DNA of 7,071 nt from Bacteroidia bacterium (lineage in GTDB: Bacteria > Bacteroidota > Bacteroidia > Bacteroidales > Azobacteroidaceae). Under the pieces are notes generated by a model, which was not told the origin of the DNA, made no database searches, and was given only the letters and a program-made list of their open reading frames with translations. Below, piece by piece: positions 1 to 6,400 of this stretch. The stretch is taken from NCBI GenBank assembly GCA_025999115.1, contig BNWW01000086.1, forward strand, positions 1 through 7,071. Reading direction: 5' to 3'. Each line of letters begins with the position of its first letter. The first letter of the stretch is position 1. A program made the position numbers and the translations under genes.

Positions 1-298
1 AATATGTCGCAGCTACGCAGCTCTGGATTTGTGTATGCCCTTATTACCGTGCGCTTACGCACACGGCTACAAAGATGTTGGCGCTATGCGCCTTTTCGCA
101 CAAACACATGTTTTTGCCGGTGATCCGTTTTCAGCGGCCTTAGGAAACCTTGGTATAACAAATAATCAAGCCCACGTTCACGCGGGCATTAATCTATTTG
201 CATTGTTATACCAAGAAATTCCTAAGTTTCTGAAAACAAAACAAAAGCTAATGCTATTAACCGGCAAAATCTCTTTTGCCACCGCAAAATTAGCATAA
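1..298. repeat. Highly structured intergenic repeat-like element
   Basis: No convincing gene, but dense symmetry. Short GC-rich hairpins occur at 49-62 (GTGCG-ctta-CGCAC) and 80-92 (GGCGC-tat-GCGCC). A large imperfect inverted repeat spans 127-237: GTTTTCAG/CTGAAAAC, CTTAGGAA/TTCCTAAG, a perfect 13-bp CTTGGTATAACAA/TTGTTATACCAAG, and an inner GCCCACG-ttca-CGCGGGC. A last hairpin is at 263-280 (GGCAAAA-tctc-TTTTGCC). An 89-codon plus-strand frame (29-298) crosses all of this and is probably not a protein. The pattern fits a dispersed palindromic or MITE-like repeat found between genes; the left end is cut by the window, so its true ends are unknown. Confidence 0.6.
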
Positions 299-366
299 AA
301 TCTTCAATTACACACAAACGCATAAAAATATCAGACAAAATTTATAGGGGAAAGGTAAATATTTTT

Positions 367-570
367 ATGAAATGGCTATATACAAAACCTCATTTGTTGT
401 CAGCCGGAGGCCGACTTTTAACTCGACGTATTGGAAGCTACGCCGAACACATTCGCTTGATTTTCAACAGCTTACGCTCAACAAGAGGAAGCCACGCCGA
501 ACGCATTCGCTTGTTTTTCAATACACTACGGCGAACTGAGTTGCATCCTAAATTTCTATTTTTTCAATAA
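367..570 (+). CDS. Doubtful 67-aa repeat peptide
   Basis: Plus-strand frame facing the RHS locus, preceded by a purine-rich AGGGGAAAGG at about 344-353. It encodes MKWLYTKPHLLSAGGRLLTR and then two 18-residue Arg-rich amphipathic blocks from the 54-bp repeat. It overlaps the end of the convergent immunity gene by 23 bp. No family is recognised. Because the reading frame follows directly from a tandem DNA repeat next to a structured intergenic element, it may not be a protein at all. Confidence 0.2.
   Translation: MKWLYTKPHLLSAGGRLLTRRIGSYAEHIRLIFNSLRSTRGSHAERIRLFFNTLRRTELHPKFLFFQ
399..415 (-). other. Short hairpin downstream of the minus-strand toxin array
   Basis: GTCAGCC-gga-GGCCGAC, seven pairs with one wobble when read as minus-strand RNA (GTCGGCC-tcc-GGCTGAC). 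It lies about 130 bp after the last immunity stop codon. No T-tract follows, so a terminator role is weak; no better terminator was seen in 300-547. Confidence 0.25.
433..540 (+). repeat. 54-bp tandem repeat, two units
   Basis: Units at 433-486 and 487-540 share GGAAGC-y-ACGCCGAAC-r-CATTCGCTTG followed by TTTTCAA and TACG...AAC. The period of 54 bp equals 18 codons, so in the plus-strand frame it encodes two related 18-residue blocks (GSYAEHIRLIFNSLR and GSHAERIRLFFNTLR). Confidence 0.8.
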
Positions 571-949
571 CAATATTTTCACACCATAACTCCATTTTTA
601 TGCTTTCAGTAAACTCCAAATAAAAAAATGATTTTCCATCACTGCTAAACTCTATCAATTGGCCATTCTTTTCAAAACGTCCCCTATATATGTTGTCAAT
701 TGTAAGATTTTTAAATTCTGAAAAATCTGTAAATTCAAACATAGCTAAAATTGTATTATCAAACTTAAATGAAATAATGTATTCCTCAATAATTTTTCTA
801 AATAGTAATAATAAAAAATTACTCTCTAATGTAATCTTTATACACTCAAAATCATTGTGAAAGTCATAATAAATATTATCCAAGTCAAATTGCGATATGT
901 TTTTGAATAATTCTATTTTTTTTGAATTGATTTCCATATTATTGTCCAT
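548..949 (-). CDS. Probable immunity protein for the eroded third toxin tip
   Basis: A 133-residue protein (or 129 if it starts at Met5, position 937). The first ATG overlaps the toxin remnant by 11 bp; the second lies 1 bp past the remnant's TAA, so either start would be translationally coupled to the old toxin. It looks like a mostly beta protein with alternating acidic and aromatic residues: [79 protein letters not shown]. There is no signal peptide. The segment LLLLFRKII is hydrophobic but too short and too embedded to be a membrane helix. I do not recognise a named family. Size, acidity, AT-richness and the toxin tail in front support an immunity role. It is open and intact although its toxin is destroyed. 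Confidence 0.65.
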   Translation of the reverse strand: MDNNMEINSKKIELFKNISQFDLDNIYYDFHNDFECIKITLESNFLLLLFRKIIEEYIISFKFDNTILAMFEFTDFSEFKNLTIDNIYRGRFEKNGQLIEFSSDGKSFFYLEFTESIKMELWCENIVIEKIEI

Positions 950-1094
950 TTAAGAAATTTCTTACTAATTCTAAATCTTGTTGAGTCATTGGTATAGCCT
1001 CCTTACTTGCTCTTGACACGCTTTTCTGAACTCCATTTACAAAATTTTTATTGTATACTTGCATATGCGGAGTTGGAACTCCTGTGTAATTCTC
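939..1094 (-). pseudogene. Remnant of a third RHS toxin tip (C-terminal ~51 aa only)
   Basis: An open stretch without its own start, ending in TAA at 939-941. It encodes [18 protein letters not shown], then [15 protein letters not shown] and [15 protein letters not shown]. The order (G)VPTPH.Q.Y.KN, a short Ser/Arg strand, then P.T..DL..VR..L is one I recall at the extreme C-terminus of RHS and other polymorphic toxins. Upstream, in the same frame, are the stops TGA and TAG (1095-1100), so everything that carried it, including RHS core and most of the toxin domain, is gone. It is therefore inactive as it stands. The probable immunity gene behind it is intact. Family name uncertain; the remnant interpretation is moderately strong. 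Confidence 0.55.
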
Positions 1095-1149
1095 TCACTA
1101 TAATAATCATTGTGAAAACGAAAAGTAATATTTTCAACAATATCTTCAT
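1048..1149 (-). pseudogene. Truncated 5' end of a small membrane-anchored protein gene
   Basis: A 33-codon frame whose ATG overlaps the stop of the preceding immunity gene (TGATG), the classic sign of translational coupling. It starts [21 protein letters not shown]: two lysines followed by a hydrophobic stretch, as in a signal anchor or lipoprotein leader. After about codon 19 it runs into DNA that, in another frame, encodes the tail of a different toxin, and then stops at 1048. I therefore read it as the beginning of a gene cut at a recombination joint near 1094. It could instead be a genuine 33-aa membrane peptide. Confidence 0.4.
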
Positions 1150-1505
1150 CAACTTATAAGTACGTCAATTATTTTTACTGTACCAATTGTTTCTCCTCGC
1201 ACAACATCATCTCCTCGACAAATATCATAAGTTTGTCCTAACTTTATTACTTCTCTTGTATTTATCAGACCTCCTTCTTCCACAATAAAAGACATTTGAA
1301 CAGTATATGTTTTTTCATAAGAAGTTTTTGTAGATCGTTCAATCTTATAGAAAAAAGTATAATACATCTTTTCCCCTTTTTTATCAAAGACTAAAAAAAG
1401 CCATGGGTCAATACCTTTGTTTGAAAGTCGTTCTAGTTTTAACGTATGACCATCTTTTAAAGTAATTTCTCCGATATAATGATATGTTCTGTGATATAAA
1501 TTCAT
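1149..1505 (-). CDS. Probable immunity protein for the orphan ART-like tip
   Basis: A 118-residue protein beginning MNLYHRTYHYIGEITLKDG. The open frame extends back to 1607, but the extra 34 residues would come from the out-of-frame end of the toxin, so I choose the ATG at 1505, 10 bp after the toxin stop. It is rich in beta strands: EITLKDGHTLKLERL, DPWLFLVFDKKGEKMYY, TYTVQMSFIVEEGG, and a C-terminal small barrel-like part (VIKLGQTYDICRGDDVVRG, TVKIIDVLIS). No signal peptide or membrane segment is seen. I do not recognise the family. The immunity role rests on its placement directly behind a toxin tip, its size and its AT-rich composition. Its TGA stop overlaps the ATG of the next small frame (TGATG). 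Confidence 0.65.
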   Translation of the reverse strand: MNLYHRTYHYIGEITLKDGHTLKLERLSNKGIDPWLFLVFDKKGEKMYYTFFYKIERSTKTSYEKTYTVQMSFIVEEGGLINTREVIKLGQTYDICRGDDVVRGETIGTVKIIDVLIS

Positions 1506-1515
1506 ATTTATTTTT

Positions 1516-1839
1516 TTATGGGAAAATCGGTGTAATATATGGTAAAACATTTCCGGGTAAAATATAAGCTCCCATATTATCAACAGTTGGATACCAAAAT
1601 GCACCAATATTTACAGATGGATTTACCGCACCTTGGATAATACTATATTCTCCTTTATAAACATACTTCCCAAACTGATGAGCATCTTCAAGAGATTTTG
1701 CAAAATATTTAAATTCCGTGCCTCCCTCTTTTAGTAAAAATTGTTTAGAACTATTGACAGAGGCTTTTTCAACAGCATCAACAGCTCGATAAACCGTTGT
1801 TCCTCCATTAGCGGCAGTAGTCGAAGTAGTTCGACCCAA
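1516..1839 (-). other. Putative ADP-ribosyltransferase-like toxin tip of the orphan module
   Basis: Residues 286-392 of the orphan fragment. After a short Thr/Ala-rich linker it reads TTVYRAVDAVEKA, then KYFAKSLEDAHQFGKYVY, EYSIIQGAVNP and a closing GAYILPGNVLPYITP. An early VYRAV arginine followed by YFAxSLEDA and a late YI.P...LP segment resembles the small ART/RES-like tips common in polymorphic toxins, where the early Arg contacts NAD and the central Ser/Thr strand supports the pocket. I do not see a clear ExE motif, so the enzymatic call is tentative. The segment looks complete, with no internal stop or frameshift, so it could be functional if recombined onto the full-length gene. Confidence 0.4.
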
Positions 1840-2694
1840 CACTTTCGCCAACCAACTACTCGCTTTTTCCGTAGCCTTTGTTGTTGTTTTTGATATTGCG
1901 GAAGCAGACCCCGAAGTAAACACTTCCACCCATGTCATTAAATGATGAGCTACAGCATCAGCGTACCGACCATCGTTCAATGCTTCTGTAGCTTGTTTGT
2001 TTGATCCCCAAGCGGGTATCCAATCTTGAAACTCATCCCAATAATGGCTCCAATTTTCCGACATATCCGCCCGGAACTCCGCATCATCTACCCATGTATA
2101 ATAAAGTATTCCTTCGCCTTTTTCTTCATCATAATCGTAGCCATCCGACTCCCAATGTAATCCCCATGGATCCACTCGACTTACCGGATTATTCCCACAA
2201 TAAGCATACGGCGAAGTAAAGTAATCCATTTCCATCAACGGATCGGGCATAGTAAACCGCATGAGTGTCGGGTCTTGCTGCCGCCAAACAAAATCGTAAA
2301 AATCCAAGCCATTGCTTCGGTCAAGTTCTTTATTGGAAAATTTGTAAGGCTGTACCCCTTGATCGGTACGTCGCGACTTCTCGGCCATAACCGTACCGGA
2401 GGGATAATAGTTTGTGATTTGTTCCACTTCGCCATCTTGATTGATTACCACCCGGTTATTCCCCAAATGGTCTTTGAGGTAATAATGAAACGTATAAATG
2501 CTGTCGTCGTCTCTGTCGATATATCCTTCTGCGGTTAAAATGAGTTTCAACCGGCCGTCTTTGTAGATTTTATTATCGACATAATCGGTTTCGGTTTCCA
2601 CAAGCGTTACCGGATCGAAATAGGTATCCCAATCCATGTAAGCCGGAAGATTTTCGTCATAAGCCGATTCGATATGTGTAACTCTTCGTTTCAC
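1516..2694 (-). CDS. Displaced (orphan) RHS C-terminal fragment with a second toxin tip
   Basis: Second copy of the RHS 3' end without the N-terminal shell. The homologous frame is open from 2751; the only early start is a GTG at 2694 that corresponds to an internal Val in the full-length gene, and the first ATG is at 2640, so it may not be translated alone. From the GTG: RHS-associated core 1-179 ending in DPWGL (175-179), variable linker 180-210, pre-toxin segment 211-285 (starts MSENW, ends SSWLAKV), toxin tip 286-392. The core and pre-toxin parts are nearly identical to those of the full-length gene; linker and tip are unrelated. An adjacent immunity gene follows after 10 bp. This matches the orphan rhs-CT/immunity modules known from enterobacterial rhs and cdi loci, which are thought to act as a reservoir of alternative tips. 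Confidence 0.85.
   Translation of the reverse strand: MKRRVTHIESAYDENLPAYMDWDTYFDPVTLVETETDYVDNKIYKDGRLKLILTAEGYIDRDDDSIYTFHYYLKDHLGNNRVVINQDGEVEQITNYYPSGTVMAEKSRRTDQGVQPYKFSNKELDRSNGLDFYDFVWRQQDPTLMRFTMPDPLMEMDYFTSPYAYCGNNPVSRVDPWGLHWESDGYDYDEEKGEGILYYTWVDDAEFRADMSENWSHYWDEFQDWIPAWGSNKQATEALNDGRYADAVAHHLMTWVEVFTSGSASAISKTTTKATEKASSWLAKVLGRTTSTTAANGGTTVYRAVDAVEKASVNSSKQFLLKEGGTEFKYFAKSLEDAHQFGKYVYKGEYSIIQGAVNPSVNIGAFWYPTVDNMGAYILPGNVLPYITPIFP
1838..2067 (-). repeat. Pre-toxin segment duplication, orphan copy
   Basis: Partner of 3486-3715. Similarity ends at aacactttcgcc on the toxin side (codons for KV); from the next codon the two tips are unrelated. Confidence 0.9.
2068..2161 (-). other. 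Hypervariable linker after DPWGL, orphan copy
   Basis: 94 bp encoding ~31 acidic residues (for example HWESDGYDYDEEKGEG, then YYTWVDDAEFRAD). It is 45 bp shorter than the linker in the full-length gene, keeps the reading frame, and is unrelated in sequence apart from the acidic Tyr/Asp bias. Confidence 0.75.
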
Positions 2695-2734
2695 TCCTGC
2701 TGCATCGTAAGCGTACTTGATTTGATGTCCGTAA
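2162..2734 (-). repeat. RHS core duplication, orphan copy
   Basis: Partner of 3855-4427. Similarity stops sharply at 2734, six bases from the stop codon of the preceding immunity gene (2741). Positions 2462-2636 appear identical to the other copy over 175 bp, whereas differences cluster towards the DPWGL end. Confidence 0.9.
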
Positions 2735-2740
2735 TTGACA

Positions 2741-3160
2741 TTAGTATTCTGTTAATTCTCGCTCCAATTCTATCTTTCGTTTAAAATATATTCGCATAGC
2801 ATCCTCATCCCTTTCTATTAATTTATCATAAAAATCATCGTTATTACATAATTCTTTAAAGCCATAAAGTGAAGATATTTTTAAACTATTACAATTATAA
2901 ATACATACATTCCAGCTATTTGGTAATGAATTGTCTATAATATCAAATAAAAGATTGGGGTACCAATCTGGTCGGCCATAAGTATCAATTAAATAATAAG
3001 CACAATTACTATCATTATATGTAACAATACCCATAACGATATATTCTCTATCTAATTCGATGCCAAATCGTCCTCCATAATCAAATTGATTAGAAAAAAC
3101 CGTTGTAACATATTGCAAATCAAAATATTTTGCGTTGGTTTGTTTACATTTTACAATCAT
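2741..3160 (-). CDS. Probable immunity protein for the full-length RHS toxin tip
   Basis: A 139-residue cytosolic-looking protein with no signal peptide or membrane segment. It begins 36 bp after the RHS stop codon, behind an A/T-rich leader without Shine-Dalgarno, as is common in Bacteroidota. The middle reads as a small alpha/beta fold: EYIVMGIVTY, YYLIDTYGRPDWYP, LLFDIIDNSLPNSW; the C-terminus is a charged helix (MRIYFKRKIELERELTEY). I recall relatives with the YLID..P.WYP..LF.I.D..LP..W pattern next to CDI/RHS toxins, often with a misleading enzyme name. It presumably binds and blocks the tip ending in DDFKFK. The position immediately after the toxin gene is the main evidence; the biochemical mechanism is unknown. 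Its stop codon lies only 6 bp before the start of the second RHS copy. Confidence 0.75.
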   Translation of the reverse strand: MIVKCKQTNAKYFDLQYVTTVFSNQFDYGGRFGIELDREYIVMGIVTYNDSNCAYYLIDTYGRPDWYPNLLFDIIDNSLPNSWNVCIYNCNSLKISSLYGFKELCNNDDFYDKLIERDEDAMRIYFKRKIELERELTEY

Positions 3161-3196
3161 AATATATAATTTTGAGAAAAGTATAACATTTAGTTC

Positions 3197-3485
3197 TTAT
3201 TTAAATTTAAAATCATCTACCGCTTTAAGTATACCATTATCCCATTGTCCAACATAATGAATTTCAACTCCATGTGCGGATGCCTCATTCGACATTTTTT
3301 GCCAACCTACAGTTTGTGGCCATCTTGAATCAGTCATCCCATTTTTTAAATTTAAAATTTTTCCTGATGATGGATTCGACATAATTTCTTTCATTGCTAA
3401 TTGTTCCGTTAGATTATTAGCAACCGTTCTTCCCGTAGAACCTAATCCTAAGGGCGTAAGAGTTGTTGTCGTCGCTCCTTTAGCA
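3197..3485 (-). other. Toxin tip of the full-length RHS gene (coding subregion)
   Basis: The last ~96 residues, after the sequence shared with the downstream copy ends at KV. The active part seems to be the last ~70: LTEQLAMKEIMSNP, DSRWPQTVGWQKM, EIHYVGQW, and terminal DDFKFK. I recall this arrangement (an EQLA helix, D-x-R-W with GW-x-KM, then EIHYV and DDFKFK at the extreme C-terminus) as a recurring short tip on CDI and RHS proteins. The compact helix-then-sheet layout with conserved H, K and R would suit a small RNase of the barnase/EndoU/colicin E5/RelE type. That fold assignment is a guess. Its role as the variable toxin tip is well supported by position, by the abrupt loss of homology with the other copy, and by the gene that follows. 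Confidence 0.7.
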
Positions 3486-6400
3486 AACACTTTCGCCAAC
3501 CAACTACTCGCTTTTTCCGTAGCCTTTGTCGCTGTTTTTGATATTGCGGAAGCAGACCCCAAAGTAAACACTTCTACCCATGTCATTAAATGATGAGCTA
3601 CAGCATCAGCGTACCGACCATCGTTCAATGCTTCAGTAGCTTGTTTGTTTGATCCCCAAGCGGGGATCCAATCTTGAAACTCATCCCAATATTGGCTCCA
3701 ATTTTCCGACATATCATATCGATAGTCATAATCCATATCGCTATAACCAATCGGCTCGTCCGACCACAAAGCGCCCATGGCAACCACTTCCATTTTGCCA
3801 TCATAATAATCATAGTAGTCGTAGTCGCCTTGGTAAAGAGTTTCATCCCTCAAACCCCAAGGATCCACTCGATTCATCGGATTATTCCCGCAATAAGCAT
3901 ACGGCGAAGTTGCGTAATCCATTTCCATCAACGGATCCGGTGTAGTAAACCGCATGAGCGTGGGGTCTTGCTGCCGCCAAACAAAATCGTAGAAATCCAA
4001 GCCATTGCTTCGGTCAAGTTCTTTATTGGAAAATTTGTAAGGCTGTACCCCTTGATCTGTCCGTCGCGACTTCTCGGCCATAACCGTACCGGAGGGATAA
4101 TAGTTTGTGATTTGTTCCACTTCGCCCTCTTGATTGATTACCACGCGGTTATTTCCCAAATGGTCTTTGAGGTAATAATGAAACGTATAAATGCTGTCGT
4201 CGTCTCTGTCGATATATCCTTCTGCGGTTAAAATGAGTTTCAACCGGCCGTCTTTGTAGATTTTATTATCGACATAATCGGTTTCGGTTTCCACAAGCGT
4301 TACCGGATCGAAATAGGTATCCCAATCCACGTAGGCCGGAAGATTTTCGTTGGATGCCGATTCGATATGTGTAACTCTTCGTTTCACTCCTGCTGCATCG
4401 TAAGCGTACTTGATTTGATGTCCGTAACGAAATTGAATTAATTCCGGCAAAGCTAAGTAATTATATCGGGTTTGGCAAATCTTTTTGTTGTAATCGGCGT
4501 ATTGTTTACCGTTGACGTAGTTGTATTCGCCCGAACCGTTGTAGCCGTTTTTAAATTCCATAACATCGGCGGCGCTTTGGTCGGCGACAGTGTCATCGAC
4601 CCGTCTTAAAAGCATGGCATCATATTCGGGCATGGTCAGATTGTCGATAATACCGAAAAGATTGTTGTCGCGCAAACCGTAACGTTGCAAAGAGAGGATA
4701 TTCCCCATTTTGTCGTAAGTAAAGTTTTCGTTATAATTAACCATCTTCCCTACTACCGGATGTGTTGTTGTCGTGGCGGGTTTATATGTTGCCGACATCA
4801 GCCGGCCCAATGCGTCATATTGAAAGGAATAACCTTCCATATTGGCAGCACCGTTTTTTTTCCATTTCATAGCGGAAATATTTCCACTGAAATAGGCAAA
4901 GGAGGAAGTGGAGTAGGGATTGGTTTCATAATATAAATTTTCCGAAAAATGATTGCTTGTTTGAGCGCTTAGCCAACTGCGCACATTGTAATCGTAGTTG
5001 ATTGTTTCTACATCGCCGATTGTTTTACTTTCCGGCCGGCCGGCTTCGTCGTAGGTATAAGACGACATTTGGACGGGTGTTTCATCATTCAAACTGTAAA
5101 GGCTTGTTTTCAATCTTCCGGCATGGTCGTATTGGTAAGTGTATTCTTCCGTAGTTGTAATCATTGGGAGGGAATGACCGGGAATTACGGTTACATTCCG
5201 ATTAGGTACACGATGTTCCACTCGTTTTTTCGTGATTTGATTGGTAAAATTATAAGCATAATATTCACGGGTTATTCCTCCTAATTGATCATTGGAATTT
5301 TTCTGTACGATATTGCCTTTTGTATCATAATAATAAACGGTAATGATTTTCTGTTCATAAGAATTCAATAATTTTACACTCGTAGCCGTCAATAATCCTT
5401 TAGCCGATGAATGTTGTGTGCCGAAACCTGTTTTGGTTTGATAGTTTAATGCGGAGTAATTGGCTTGGACGTAACTGTAATTATCATAATAATTGGCTTG
5501 GGTTACTTCCGAATCATCTTCATACGGGAAATTATTCCATGTATAACCGTGATCGCTGCTTGAATCGGGAGTTTCTACCGTCAGGTAATTTTTACACTGT
5601 TGAGTCATATTATAAGCGCGCAAATTGCTGTTGGCGGAAGTATAATCATCACCATGGTAGCGGCCGGTAAGGATTAATCTTCCAAGTGCATCGTATTTGT
5701 AAAAAATCCAGCCGCGCTCATAATCGCCGTTCATTACCATGGCATCGGCCGATGAACGGAAGATAAGGCGGTTAGCTTTGTCATAAACGAAGTTTTCAAC
5801 ACCGGTTCCGAGCAGTTTTTGACCGGTTTTTCTTCCCTTTTCGTCGTAGTCGTAGTAATAGACGAGGTTAGCGATGCCATGTCCTTGGTCGGTAAGGCCG
5901 CTCCATAAGTTGTAATTGTGGTTGGTTTGCTTCATTTCATCCGAAGCAGTGGGAGTAAGGACAAAGCGCAAGCGGCCAAAATCGTCGTAAACGTAATTCA
6001 CATCCACGAATTGGTTCGTGCCTAACATACGACGTTGAAGTAAGGTTTGTCCGAGTTTATCGGTAAAGGTATAGAAAACGTGATCGTCTTCGTCGATAGT
6101 TTTGGAAACAGAGAGTTGACCGGATGGATAATAGCCTTTGCAGACAACGGTTTGTTCATTACTTGCCAATAACTCATACCGCATACAAGACAATTCCGGA
6201 GTTTGAGTGTTCGTTAAATAATTTGATTGAATGCTGTGGTCATCGTAGAACCAATTGTATCCGGGGCCATATTGTTGCGAAATACGGTTTAACGGTGAAG
6301 GTTCGTAAACGGTTTCGGAGAAAGGGCGGCTGTCGTCGTAGAAACCGGCGGCAGCACTTGTCCCGTTGTATATGCCGTTTTCATTTTCACTTGGAGCAGG

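Noticed and set aside
29..298. 89-codon plus-strand frame as a protein gene
   Set aside because: It runs through several palindromes, has no ribosome-binding site, and its composition follows the DNA structure; treated as a repeat element.
433..540. CRISPR-like array
   Set aside because: There are only two adjacent imperfect 54-bp units, with no spacers and no cas genes.
1506..1607. Upstream extension of the second immunity gene (34 extra codons)
   Set aside because: It would overlap the toxin end out of frame; the ATG at 1505, 10 bp after the toxin stop, is the natural start.
2001..2219. Plus-strand 72-codon frame
   Set aside because: Antisense to the orphan RHS fragment; its Pro/His-rich composition is typical of a shadow frame.
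2235..2435. 66-codon minus-strand frame
   Set aside because: An alternative frame inside the orphan RHS core, whose true frame is clearly identified by its match to the full-length copy.
3674..4231. 185-codon plus-strand open frame
   Set aside because: It is antisense to the RHS core and linker. A similar antisense frame (2275-2538) appears in the orphan copy simply because the coding DNA is duplicated.
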